Notes under the pieces: model-generated
Database searches by the model: none
What the model was told of the DNA's origin: nothing
Seen by the model: the letters and a program-made list of their open reading frames with translations, nothing else
Program-made: the position numbers and the translations under genes
Shown here: piece after piece, positions 7,288 through 15,643 of the stretch
Layout: every line of letters starts with the position of its first letter
Numbering within the stretch: the first letter of the stretch is position 1
NCBI GenBank assembly: GCA_902773035.1
Contig: CACYDB010000005.1
Location: 1-28,515 of the forward strand
Length of the DNA stretch: 28,515 bases
Source of the DNA: an uncultured Ruminococcus sp.
Lineage (GTDB): Bacteria; Bacillota; Clostridia; Oscillospirales; Acutalibacteraceae
Direction of reading: 5' to 3'

Positions 7288-7306
7288 AACAATCAAGGTG
7301 ATAACT

Positions 7307-7729
7307 ATGCGTAACTTTTTATACAAATACGCGGCTTTTATGGAAGGCCGCAACGGCTTTGACGAGCTCGGCGGAGCCCTGATCGTCGTATCTATCATAT
7401 TAAATATCGTATCGCGGTTTTTCTTCACGATGTTCTGGGTCAGGCTCATTATGCAGCTTGTCGCGATCATACTGCTTGCGATCTTCGCGCTGAGATTTCT
7501 CTCGACAAATCTTTACAGACGCAGTCAGGAAAACGATTTCTTCAAGCCCGCGATAAGAGGAGTCGTTGACTTTTTCAAGCTCAACTACCGCCGTCTGCGT
7601 GACGGCAGGACTCACCGCTACTACAAATGCCCGAGCTGCAAGGCTCAGCTCAGGGTCAAAAACGTCAAGGGCACCCACACCATCCGCTGTCCGAAATGCG
7701 GAACTCATTTTGAAAAGACAATAAGATAA
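7307..7729 (+). CDS. Small membrane protein with a C-terminal zinc ribbon
   Basis: The 140-residue protein has two membrane helices (about 22-38 and 43-66) and a cytosolic C-terminal zinc ribbon with CPSC (108-111) and CPKC (128-131). The N-terminal motif FMEGRNGFDELG recalls a family of small clostridial membrane proteins (F..GR.G.D.L) of unknown function. An upstream in-frame ATG at 7259 is less likely: AAGGTGA stands six bases before the ATG at 7307, and the upstream extension overlaps the likely promoter. It is followed 14 bases later by the glycosyltransferase and is probably co-transcribed with it. Function unknown. Confidence 0.8.
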   Translation: MRNFLYKYAAFMEGRNGFDELGGALIVVSIILNIVSRFFFTMFWVRLIMQLVAIILLAIFALRFLSTNLYRRSQENDFFKPAIRGVVDFFKLNYRRLRDGRTHRYYKCPSCKAQLRVKNVKGTHTIRCPKCGTHFEKTIR

Positions 7730-7743
7730 CGAAAGGTAAACCT

Positions 7744-8694
7744 ATGGATAAACTCTGGCTTGTCATCCCCTGCTATAACGAGGAGGCTGTTCTTTCCGAA
7801 ACATCCAAGCGACTCTACAAGATTATGGCGGATATGATAATCAACAAAAAAATCGATCCCGCGAGCAAAATCGCCTTCGTCAACGACGGAAGCAAGGACA
7901 ACACATGGAATATGATCAAGACATATCACTCCAACACTGATATGTTCGTCGGAATAAATCTCTCACGCAACAAGGGACATCAGAACGCGCTTCTGGCGGG
8001 ACTGACCGTCGCGAGAGATCACGCCGATATGGTAATCACGCTCGACGCGGATCTACAGGACGACATCAACGTTATCCCCGAATTTGTTGACAAATACTAC
8101 GAGGGCAACGACATCGTCTACGGCGTCCGCAATAACCGCGACACCGACACGGGCTTCAAGCGCAACACGGCTCAGGGCTTCTACAAGCTTATGAAGCTGC
8201 TCGGCGTTGACATCATTGACAACCACGCCGACTACCGTCTTATGAGCAAGCGCGCGATCGACGGACTGCTCGAGTACAAGGAGGTCAACGTATTCCTGCG
8301 CGGAATAGTGCCGCAAATCGGATTCCCCTCAGCAATCGTAGAGTACAAGCGCGCTGAGCGTCTTGCGGGCGAGAGCAAATATCCGCTCAAAAAAATGCTC
8401 TCCTTTGCATTTGACGGAATAACCTCGTTCTCGGTAAAGCCGCTGAGGATCTCGCTTTTCCTCGGAGTAATCTCATTTCTGGTGGCTATCGGAATCTTCA
8501 TATACTCAATCGTTCAGCTCATTCTCGGCAACACCGTAAGCGGCTGGACGAGTATCACGATCTCGATCTGGGCAGTCGGCGGCTTACAGCTGCTGATGCT
8601 CGGAATCGCGGGCGAATACATAGGCAAGATTTACCTCGAGAGCAAACACAGACCAAAGTTCATCATCCAGGAAGTATTATTTAAAGAGCTCTGA
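7744..8694 (+). CDS. GtrB/DPM1-like polyprenyl-phosphate glycosyltransferase
   Basis: The 316-residue protein has a GT-A fold family 2 glycosyltransferase domain, with VIPCYNEE (7-14), FVNDGSKD, LSRNKGHQNALLAGL and the metal-binding LDADLQDD (100-107), followed by two C-terminal membrane helices (about 235-262 and 272-296). This is the layout of GtrB/YkcC-type enzymes that load a sugar from a nucleotide donor onto undecaprenyl phosphate at the inner membrane face for later use outside. The partner GT-C transferase and a GtrA flippase are not in the window. Neighbouring the LtaS-like protein, a role in modifying an envelope polymer is plausible but inferred. GAAAGG precedes the ATG. Confidence 0.88.
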   Translation: MDKLWLVIPCYNEEAVLSETSKRLYKIMADMIINKKIDPASKIAFVNDGSKDNTWNMIKTYHSNTDMFVGINLSRNKGHQNALLAGLTVARDHADMVITLDADLQDDINVIPEFVDKYYEGNDIVYGVRNNRDTDTGFKRNTAQGFYKLMKLLGVDIIDNHADYRLMSKRAIDGLLEYKEVNVFLRGIVPQIGFPSAIVEYKRAERLAGESKYPLKKMLSFAFDGITSFSVKPLRISLFLGVISFLVAIGIFIYSIVQLILGNTVSGWTSITISIWAVGGLQLLMLGIAGEYIGKIYLESKHRPKFIIQEVLFKEL

Positions 8695-8802
8695 ATGAAG
8701 AATTTTGCGATATCTTAAATTTCAAAAATTCCGATTTTTCAGCGCTAAGACATAATTTTTAACGCAGATTTGAATTTTTAGACCTTAAATCCTGCAAAAT
8801 CA

Positions 8803-8831
8803 TTGACAAGAGATTTTCCTTATGATAGAAT
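8803..8831 (+). promoter_or_regulatory. Strong promoter of the PEP-synthase-like gene
   Basis: TTGACA (8803-8808), a 17-base spacer, and TAGAAT (8826-8831). The predicted transcript begins near 8838, just ahead of a long palindrome. Confidence 0.8.
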
Positions 8832-8845
8832 AATCACGTAAACAA

Positions 8846-8875
8846 AGGCGTTTTTCACCGCGGTGAAAAGCGCCT
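8846..8875 (+). promoter_or_regulatory. 30-base palindrome in the 5' leader (operator or attenuator-like hairpin)
   Basis: AGGCG (8846-8850) pairs with CGCCT (8871-8875), and TTTTCACCG pairs with CGGTGAAAA across the centre at 8860/8861. Only one pair (T8851/G8870) is a wobble. It lies about ten bases after the predicted transcription start and 36 bases before the ATG. As DNA it suits a dimeric repressor; as RNA it forms a long hairpin followed by TGTTTCTATT, which is too mixed for a convincing terminator. Confidence 0.55.
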
Positions 8876-8911
8876 GTTTCTATTAATATCAATTTTAAGG
8901 GAGGAAAATCT

Positions 8912-11476
8912 ATGGCAGCGTTTGACAGGGTGCTCTCGGGTATTCCCGAAATGGACAAGGCTCTCGACAACATCAGACTCGGCGACAACGTGGTATGGAG
9001 GGTTTCCGACTTGGACGAATTCAGGCTCTTTATGGAGCCGTACGTTCAGCAGGCGATTAAGGATAAGCGCAACATTATCTATTTCCGTTTTGCGAATCAC
9101 AAGCCGTTTATCGAGAATATCCCCGAGGTCAAGACAATCAAAATTCCGCTCTCCCACCGTTTCGAGAATTTCACCGTTGAGATCCACAACGCTATCGAGA
9201 GAGAGGGCAGAGACGCTTTCTATGTATTCGATTGCCTGTCCGAGCTTCAGACGGCGTGGGCGACAGATTTGATGATGGGGAACTTTTTCAGAGTTACCTG
9301 TCCGTTCCTCTTTATTCTTGACACGGTAGCCTTCTTCCCTCTCATCCGAGGCAAGCACTCCGTCCATTCGGTCAACAAGATTATGGACACGACTCAGCTT
9401 TTCCTTGACGTTTACACGGGCAAAAAGGAGATTTTTGTCCGTCCCGAAAAGGTTTGGAACCGAAACTCCGACACTATGTTTATGCCTCATATTTACGATC
9501 CCGAATCAAGCTCCTTCCGCCCCATTAACGACGGCATAAAGTCGAGCAGATTTTATCATATGCTCGGCAAGCTCAGACGCGGTACCGACGACAGATATAT
9601 GGACTCATGGGACAGGTTCTTCAACACCGCAAGACAGAAATACGTCGCAGGCGGCGACATTTCCGACGACTGCGACATTATGTGCAAGATTATGATGACG
9701 CGCGATAAAAAAATGCGTACAATGGTCAAAAAGCATTTCTGCCCCGAGGATTATTTTGAAGTACGCAACCATATGATAGGCACGGGTATGATTGGAGGAA
9801 AGGCGTGCGGTATGCTCCTTTCGAGAGCGATCATCCGCAACGAAGAGCCCGAAATTGACGAAACTCTCGAGCCTCACGACTCCTTCTACGTCGGCTCGGA
9901 CGTATTCTACACATACATAGTTGATAACGGCTTCTGGGATATGAGAATCAGACAAAGGACTGAGGATGGGTATTTTGAGCTCGCGGACGAGTTCCGCAAG
10001 CTTCTTCTGGAGGGAAGCTTTTCCGCTCATATGCGCGAGCAGTTCGGCAATATAATCGAGTATTACGGTCAGGACCCGTACATAGTTCGCTCAAGCAGCA
10101 TACTGGAAGACGGCTTCGGAAACGCGTTCGCGGGAAAATACGACTCCGTATTCTGCGCCAACCGCGGAAGCTTTGATGACAGACTGAAAGAATTTGAAAA
10201 CGCCATCAAGACTGTATACGCGAGCACAATGAGTCTCTCCGCCCTCGATTACAGAAAGAGGCGAGGTCTTGACAAGCGCGACGAGCAGATGGCTCTGCTT
10301 GTACAAAGGGTTTCGGGCTCACATTACGGCAAGTATTATATGCCATGCGCCGCAGGAGTCGGATATTCGTACAGCCCGTACAAATTTATCAGGAGCTCCG
10401 ACGCTATGGCGGGAATGCTCAGGCTGGTAATGGGTCTGGGAACCTCGGCTGTTGACAGAACAGAAGGCTCATACCCGAGGCTTGTCAGCCTTGATATGCC
10501 CGAAAGGAGCGTGTACTCAAACGCCGCTGACAGACACAAATATTCTCAGAGAAACGCCGAGGTCATAAACACCTCCGACCATAAGCTTGAAATGGTCAGT
10601 CTTAAAGCCCTTGAGCCCGTACTCCCGAGCTATCTCGAGGGCGTACTTCTCGAGCACGATTTTGACGCTGAGCTCAGACTCAGGGAGCTCGGACGACGTC
10701 AGGATATAAGGTTCATCTCCTGCAAGGGACTCGTCACTAACTCCAAGCTTATGGAGAGTATGAGGAAAATGCTCGCCTGTATTCAGGCTGAGTACGATTA
10801 TCCCGTAGACACCGAGTTCACCATCAACGTCGCCGACGACGGCGAATACACGATTGACCTGCTCCAGTGCAGACCCCTGCAAATAGTCAAGGGCAATAAA
10901 TCCGTCGAGCTTCCCGAGAATATCCGCGAGGATGACATCCTGCTTCACAGCAAGGGCGCGTCTATGGGCTTATCGAGAGTTGAGAGCCTGGACTTCATCG
11001 TATACGTTGATCCCGTCGGCTATTATAATATGCCGTATTTCGACAAAATCAACGTAGCTAAAATGATAGGCAAAATCAACTGGTATTTCAGAGGCAAAAA
11101 CAAGCATATGATGCTGATGGTCCCGGGCAGAATCGGAACCACGTCTCACGAGCTGGGAGTTCCCACTATGTTTTCCGACATCAGCGGCTTTGACGCCGTA
11201 TGTGAGATGGAGGAGAGCAAAGCGGGCTACAACCCCGAGCTGTCCTACGGCAGTCATATATTTCAGGATCTCGTCGAGGCTCAGATTCTATATACCGCTG
11301 TATTCAACAACAGCAAAACTCTCGGCTTTTACCCTGAAAAGCTAAAGCAGTTCGAGAATGTTGCGGGCGAGTTTGATCCCGACAACGCCCTCGCGGGAAT
11401 CGTAAGTATGTACAAGGTTGATAACTGTACCCTCTACCACGACATCAACAAAGAAGAGCTTTTAATCACAATATAA
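8912..11476 (+). CDS. PEP-synthase/PPDK_N-type protein with a KaiC-like N-terminus
   Basis: The 854-residue protein begins like a RecA/KaiC domain (LSGIPEMDKALDNIRLGDNVVWRV, split here across residues 8-31 as SGIPEMDKALDNIR then LGDNVVWRV), but the position of the P-loop has no GxxxxGKT. From about 285 to 660 it is an ATP-grasp PPDK_N domain, with GGKACGM (295-301), VRSSSILED (392-400), AFAGKYDSV (405-413), GLGTSAVDR (508-516) and LLQCRPLQ (650-657). The usual C-terminal phosphohistidine motif of PEP synthase is not present; instead there is VPGRIGTTSHELGVP (737-751), like the PGRWG...LG(I/V)P motif of stand-alone PEP/pyruvate-binding proteins. The PEP-binding TIM barrel is missing. It likely uses ATP to phosphorylate an unknown acceptor. 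It is a single-gene unit with a strong promoter, GGGAGG ribosome binding site and a terminator. Confidence 0.75.
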   Translation: MAAFDRVLSGIPEMDKALDNIRLGDNVVWRVSDLDEFRLFMEPYVQQAIKDKRNIIYFRFANHKPFIENIPEVKTIKIPLSHRFENFTVEIHNAIEREGRDAFYVFDCLSELQTAWATDLMMGNFFRVTCPFLFILDTVAFFPLIRGKHSVHSVNKIMDTTQLFLDVYTGKKEIFVRPEKVWNRNSDTMFMPHIYDPESSSFRPINDGIKSSRFYHMLGKLRRGTDDRYMDSWDRFFNTARQKYVAGGDISDDCDIMCKIMMTRDKKMRTMVKKHFCPEDYFEVRNHMIGTGMIGGKACGMLLSRAIIRNEEPEIDETLEPHDSFYVGSDVFYTYIVDNGFWDMRIRQRTEDGYFELADEFRKLLLEGSFSAHMREQFGNIIEYYGQDPYIVRSSSILEDGFGNAFAGKYDSVFCANRGSFDDRLKEFENAIKTVYASTMSLSALDYRKRRGLDKRDEQMALLVQRVSGSHYGKYYMPCAAGVGYSYSPYKFIRSSDAMAGMLRLVMGLGTSAVDRTEGSYPRLVSLDMPERSVYSNAADRHKYSQRNAEVINTSDHKLEMVSLKALEPVLPSYLEGVLLEHDFDAELRLRELGRRQDIRFISCKGLVTNSKLMESMRKMLACIQAEYDYPVDTEFTINVADDGEYTIDLLQCRPLQIVKGNKSVELPENIREDDILLHSKGASMGLSRVESLDFIVYVDPVGYYNMPYFDKINVAKMIGKINWYFRGKNKHMMLMVPGRIGTTSHELGVPTMFSDISGFDAVCEMEESKAGYNPELSYGSHIFQDLVEAQILYTAVFNNSKTLGFYPEKLKQFENVAGEFDPDNALAGIVSMYKVDNCTLYHDINKEELLITI

Positions 11477-11481
11477 TCAAA

Positions 11482-11512
11482 CAGACCGGGCAAAAACCCG
11501 GTCTGACTCTTT
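11482..11512. terminator. Shared terminator between convergent genes
   Basis: CAGACCGGG (11482-11490) and CCCGGTCTG (11497-11505) enclose a 6-base loop between the convergent PEP-synthase-like gene and rpe. T-rich tracts follow on both strands (CTCTTTAT on plus, TTTGATTATATT on minus), so it can serve both. Confidence 0.8.
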
Positions 11513-12155
11513 ATAAAGCTTTAAGTTCTTCAATTGCCTGTTTCGGATTTTCAGCCTTGAACACGGCTGTACCGGCGACGGCTACGTCCACGCCTGCTTC
11601 CCTGCACAGCGCGATATTCTGAGCGCCTATGCCTCCGTCGGCTTCAATCAGGACATCAAGTCCGCGGCGATCGATTTCCTCTCTTATCGCCTTGATCTTC
11701 GGGAGCATATCAGCCATAAAGCTCTGTCCTCCGAAGCCGGGCTCAACTGTCATAACCAGTACCATATCAACCAAATCAAGATACTCAAACACCGCCTCCG
11801 CGGGAGTTTTGGGCTTGAGCACTACGCCTGCCTTGACTTTGCGGGCTTTTATTTTTTCAATGGTTTCGACAGGGTCGCTGTCGCTCTCAATATGAAAGGT
11901 TATCAAATCGGCTCCCGCGTCACAGAAGTCGTCGATATATTTAAGCGGCTCGCTTATCATCAGATGAACGTCAAAGACCTTGTCCGTAAACGGTCTGACA
12001 AACTTTATTACGGGAGCGCCGAAGGTAAGATTCGGCACAAAATGGCCGTCCATAACGTCGAGGTGCATATAGTCGGCGCCCGCCTTATCCATACGCTCGA
12101 TTTCCTCTCCGAATTTTGAAAAGTCACACGATAAAAGTGACGGCGCGATCAGCAT
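11511..12155 (-). CDS. rpe: Ribulose-phosphate 3-epimerase
   Basis: The 214-residue protein interconverts ribulose-5-phosphate and xylulose-5-phosphate in the pentose phosphate pathway. Family signatures are intact: APSLLSCDF at the N-terminus, metal/acid-base residues in HLDVMDGHFVPN (31-42), H64, VEPGFGGQSF (137-146) and EADGGI (171-176). The ATG at 12155 is chosen because AGGAGG lies eight bases upstream and the protein starts with the conserved MLIAPS; an extension upstream would overlap the preceding gene. It is the last gene of the operon after the methyltransferase and the pseudo-P-type ATPase, 11 bases from the latter. In many Firmicutes rpe sits with rsgA and prpC/prkC; that context is absent here. 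Confidence 0.97.
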   Translation of the reverse strand: MLIAPSLLSCDFSKFGEEIERMDKAGADYMHLDVMDGHFVPNLTFGAPVIKFVRPFTDKVFDVHLMISEPLKYIDDFCDAGADLITFHIESDSDPVETIEKIKARKVKAGVVLKPKTPAEAVFEYLDLVDMVLVMTVEPGFGGQSFMADMLPKIKAIREEIDRRGLDVLIEADGGIGAQNIALCREAGVDVAVAGTAVFKAENPKQAIEELKAL

Positions 12156-12166
12156 AAACGTACCTC

Positions 12167-14749
12167 CTAAGCTCTTTGAACGAGCGGCGATAGCAATGCC
12201 GCCGCTGCCCAGAATAATGAGTAAATAAGGATTTGCAGTGTTCCGACAACCGCTGTAGTGGCGTACAGACATAGCGCCGCCACAAGCAAGAGTCCCAGCA
12301 CAAGCGCGATAAGCTGAACGACGATCGCGAGCGAGATATTACTCTTCATCTTCATACAGCCCGCGACGCCGTGTACCATCGAGGCAATACTTCCGCGGGT
12401 ACCGAGGTAAGCGCGCGACTTCTCCTCGACCTGCGACTGCGCCTCCTTGCTGACGTTTCCAAGACCTGTCGGCAAAATCCTTACGCTCTTGTAGAACAGC
12501 CCGAAGTCCTCAACGACTCTATCCGCGACAATGTTGCAGTCCGTGGTCCTGACGAGGTAGCTCAAGCCGTTCTGCTCGCCGCGTCTGAGAGCCTCGGCGA
12601 TCATCTTGTCGGGCGTATAGGTTGTGACAAACATCGCGATAAGCTCGCCCTGCTGAGCGAGATACGTGATCTGTCTGCCCTCTATATGATACTTCTCCTC
12701 ATAGTCAGTTGAGGGAGTTTCGATATTATATTTATGCAGGAGCTCGCGGTTGCCGACGAGAATACGCTCGCCGCCTACCCAGCCTATAAGTCCCATAGAA
12801 TCCTCGTAAAGCACGGACTCAACCTCAGGCAGAGCGGCGTTCTGCTCCTTTGAAAGCAGATTACGGTTGAACACCGAAGCCATCGGGCTCTGAGCCTCTC
12901 TGAGAATCGCCGCCGCCGCGAGAACGCTCTCGTCTGTACGGTGGTTGACAAAGGTCTTGATTCCGTCGAGCTTCACGCTGCCCTCGGGATAGAGCTCAGC
13001 CGCGTCGATCATAACGGCGTTGCTGTCGCAGAACTGCTTGACCGAGGGATAACCCGCGACCATCGCGCCCTCCCTGTTAAGCCTCTTGCACATAATCCGC
13101 ATAGGCAGATTGACCGCCAGAAGCGTACAAATCGGAATACTGACCGCGCTCATAACAGCGAGCGTGTCCACCGCTCCTGTGAAGGATGAATGGATAATTC
13201 CGTATAAAAACGCCGCGAGCAGTGAGCAGATTGCCGTTACGGGAGCGATTTTTCCGGCTAAATCCTCGCTCGGATCGGGAGCGTAGGAAATCCTTAAGAA
13301 GTTTGAGAGAAAACGCGTACGCAGATGATAAGTCAGAATCGGCTGATCATTCGGAGTGTTCGGAAGCATTTTCCGCGCGATTTCCTCATTGGTATAAATC
13401 TTTACGGCGTGCGACGGAGTACGCGAGGATATAAACTTGAAGTTGTCCTTGACTCTGAGCACCATCATCAGCTTGCCTATACAGTTGCACAGGAAGCCGA
13501 TCGTAACGATAATACTGTAGAAGCTCATCTCAAATTTAGATACGCCAACAAGCCTGAACAAAGACGATATCGCCTGAACAGCCATACCGATAGAGGCTAT
13601 CGCCAGAGCCGTATCCGAGTTACCGCGCAGCTTCGCGAGCGGCGTCAGACCTGAGTAAATCGTGATCCTGTTGATAAATATTACAGCGCCCGCGAATAAG
13701 AAGTTGATTATCGCGTAGACGAGCGGCGCGTTGGCGATATTCTCGCTCAGAACATCGGGAACAAATCCGACAATCAGCGTTATGATTAGCTGAACAAGCG
13801 TTATAGCGCTCATCACAAGGCTTCTGACAAAGAGCTTTCTGATATTGAGGTTGAGCTCATAAAGAATACTTTTTGTATCCTCCTTGCCGTTGTAATCGTC
13901 AACAGTCACAACCTGATTGATAGGAACATCGCTGTCGTCAGAGCTGTCGCCCGAGAAGAATCCGACTACGGCGGATACAAGCTTTTCCTGCTTTGAACGG
14001 GGATCCTCCTCAGCGGCGTTCTCGACCTTGTTCATCTCAGTCCTGATAACCTGAGAAATGGAGGGATTCTTGGAGCGCAGATACTGCTCATACTCGCTTT
14101 TTACAACGGCTGAGAACCTGCCCGCCTTTACGTGAACCTTCTCAACCTCGCTGTCCTGCTGATAAACGGGAACCTTTGACTTAACCGTCTTAGCGTCGGG
14201 AGAGGGCTTCTTAACGCCGAATTTCTTTTCATAATTTCCGACGTATTTATTCTTACCGTCGGGCTTTTCACGCAGGACCTCAAAGTCCTCGTCGTCCGCG
14301 CTGAACATAGTGCCGAGCTCGGGATCGACCTCGGAAAACTCGGGGCTGTCCTCGATTACATCCTCGGCTATACGCGTGCCCTCGCGCAGCATCGGAGTGA
14401 GGTTAATTATCTTATTATCTTCCTCGCTGTCCATAGCGAGCTGAGCCTGAACCGTAGCCTCGGTAGTTTCATCCTCCTGAACGGGAGGCTTTTCCTCAGG
14501 CTTTTCATTGTCCAGCTCAAGCGGATTGCTGTTCGTGAGGCGAACCTTCTTGTCGGTAGTGCTGAAAATCTCGTCCATCTCGGGACGGACTCCGTATTTT
14601 TCAGCCATCTTTTTCATAGCGTCGCGCTCTGAATTATAGCGGTTTTCGGCGAGGATCTGCTCAAGCTTGAATTCCTCGTCGGACGCAGAGGATGTTTCTG
14701 TCGAAATATTGATCTTTTTTGAGTCCTCTTTCTGTTTCTTTCTTTTCAT
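12167..14749 (-). CDS. Degenerate P1B-type ATPase (membrane pseudo-pump)
   Basis: The 860-residue protein has an acidic, low-complexity cytosolic N-terminus (1-300), then membrane helices near 307-330, 341-360, 380-400, 409-430, 502-520 and 528-550, a soluble domain (about 555-800) and two final helices (805-829, 833-856). The topology follows heavy-metal P1B ATPases: the helix corresponding to the CPC segment reads SIPICTL (537-543), then a stretch like IKGG..LE, then the place of the DKTGT phosphorylation loop reads MIDAAEL (580-586). D582 aligns with the catalytic aspartate but K-T-G-T is gone. The nucleotide-domain remnant GGERILVGNREL (659-670) remains, and the hinge GDGxND is absent. 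It should not hydrolyse ATP in the usual way. AAGGAAG precedes the ATG, four bases after the methyltransferase stop; co-transcribed with rpe. Function unknown. Confidence 0.72.
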   Translation of the reverse strand: MKRKKQKEDSKKINISTETSSASDEEFKLEQILAENRYNSERDAMKKMAEKYGVRPEMDEIFSTTDKKVRLTNSNPLELDNEKPEEKPPVQEDETTEATVQAQLAMDSEEDNKIINLTPMLREGTRIAEDVIEDSPEFSEVDPELGTMFSADDEDFEVLREKPDGKNKYVGNYEKKFGVKKPSPDAKTVKSKVPVYQQDSEVEKVHVKAGRFSAVVKSEYEQYLRSKNPSISQVIRTEMNKVENAAEEDPRSKQEKLVSAVVGFFSGDSSDDSDVPINQVVTVDDYNGKEDTKSILYELNLNIRKLFVRSLVMSAITLVQLIITLIVGFVPDVLSENIANAPLVYAIINFLFAGAVIFINRITIYSGLTPLAKLRGNSDTALAIASIGMAVQAISSLFRLVGVSKFEMSFYSIIVTIGFLCNCIGKLMMVLRVKDNFKFISSRTPSHAVKIYTNEEIARKMLPNTPNDQPILTYHLRTRFLSNFLRISYAPDPSEDLAGKIAPVTAICSLLAAFLYGIIHSSFTGAVDTLAVMSAVSIPICTLLAVNLPMRIMCKRLNREGAMVAGYPSVKQFCDSNAVMIDAAELYPEGSVKLDGIKTFVNHRTDESVLAAAAILREAQSPMASVFNRNLLSKEQNAALPEVESVLYEDSMGLIGWVGGERILVGNRELLHKYNIETPSTDYEEKYHIEGRQITYLAQQGELIAMFVTTYTPDKMIAEALRRGEQNGLSYLVRTTDCNIVADRVVEDFGLFYKSVRILPTGLGNVSKEAQSQVEEKSRAYLGTRGSIASMVHGVAGCMKMKSNISLAIVVQLIALVLGLLLVAALCLYATTAVVGTLQILIYSLFWAAAALLSPLVQRA

Positions 14750-14753
14750 ATTT

Positions 14754-15500
14754 TCACTTCCTTCTTGAAGCTATCGCGTACATAAGCACGCCCGCCGCTA
14801 CGGACGCGTTGAGCGAATTTATTTTACCTTTCATTTTAAGCGATACAAGTCCGTCGCACTTTTCACGCGCGAGACGGCTTATACCCTTACCCTCGTTGCC
14901 GATCACAAGAGCCACGGACTCGGCAAAGTCGCAGTCGTTATAGTCCACGCCGTCCATATCGGCGCCGTAGACCCACACGCCGCGCTTTTTCAGCTCGTCG
15001 ATGGTATTTGAAATATTGGTTACTCTCGCCACGGGAACATACTCCACAGCTCCCGCGGAAGCCTTGCCGACGGCATAGCTGAGGGTCGCGGATCTGCGCT
15101 TGGGGATAATAACTCCGTGAGCTCCCGCGCACTCGGCGGTACGGATAACGGCTCCGAGGTTATGCGGATCCTCGATCTCATCGAGTATGATGATAAAGGG
15201 AGGCTCTCCCCTTTCCTCTGCGAGACTGAATATATCGTCAACCGTCGAATATTCCTTTACGGCGGCGTAAGCGGCTATGCCCTGATGATTGGCTCCGCCG
15301 CAGATATAGTCGAGCTTTTTTGAGTCAACCTCTTTTATCGGAATGTCGCGCTTCTTAGCCTTGGCGAGTATTCCGACCACAGCGCCGTTCCTCGCGCCCT
15401 TAGCGACGAGTATCCTGTCGATCGAGCGTTTTGAGCGAATCGCCTCGCTGACGGGATTTCTGCCTACAATGAGGTCATCCTTCTGTTTTCTATCTTCCAT
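14754..15500 (-). CDS. rlmB: 23S rRNA (guanosine 2'-O) methyltransferase, RlmB/TrmH family
   Basis: The 248-residue SPOUT-class enzyme has the N-terminal substrate-binding domain (IVGRNPVSEAIR, then NHQGIAAYAA) and the knotted SAM-binding domain with ILDEIEDPHNLGAVIRTAE, LVIGNEGKGISRL and SLNASVAAGVLMYA, the three SpoU motifs including the catalytic arginine and asparagine. It methylates the 2'-hydroxyl of a guanosine in 23S rRNA (G2251 in E. coli) in the RlmB branch; a TrmH-like tRNA target or a resistance-type target cannot be excluded from sequence alone. GGAG stands eight bases before the ATG. It is the first gene of a three-gene operon. Confidence 0.92.
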   Translation of the reverse strand: MEDRKQKDDLIVGRNPVSEAIRSKRSIDRILVAKGARNGAVVGILAKAKKRDIPIKEVDSKKLDYICGGANHQGIAAYAAVKEYSTVDDIFSLAEERGEPPFIIILDEIEDPHNLGAVIRTAECAGAHGVIIPKRRSATLSYAVGKASAGAVEYVPVARVTNISNTIDELKKRGVWVYGADMDGVDYNDCDFAESVALVIGNEGKGISRLAREKCDGLVSLKMKGKINSLNASVAAGVLMYAIASRRK

Positions 15501-15542
15501 AATTTACTCCTGTTACCCTATATTAACCCATTTTATTCTTTT

Positions 15543-15548
15543 AGTATA
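15543..15548 (-). promoter_or_regulatory. Candidate -10 element of the rlmB operon
   Basis: TATACT on the minus strand, 43 bases before the rlmB start, with TTATTC 16 bases upstream as a weak -35. Confidence 0.35.
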
Positions 15549-15643
15549 ACAAATAATGATATGTGAATAATTTATTTAAAGAAAAAAGGAGAAAAACTTA
15601 AATCAACACCACTGATTCATCTATGTGCTATTCCCTAAAGCTC

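Noticed and set aside
7235..7306. Frameshift that would hide the missing LtaS catalytic domain
   Set aside because: Only 72 bases separate the two genes and they contain a promoter-like sequence, leaving no room for the 300-400-residue domain.
8695..8800. Possible riboswitch in the A/T-rich stretch after the glycosyltransferase
   Set aside because: No conserved core or stable multi-stem structure could be recognised, and it precedes the promoter of the next gene.
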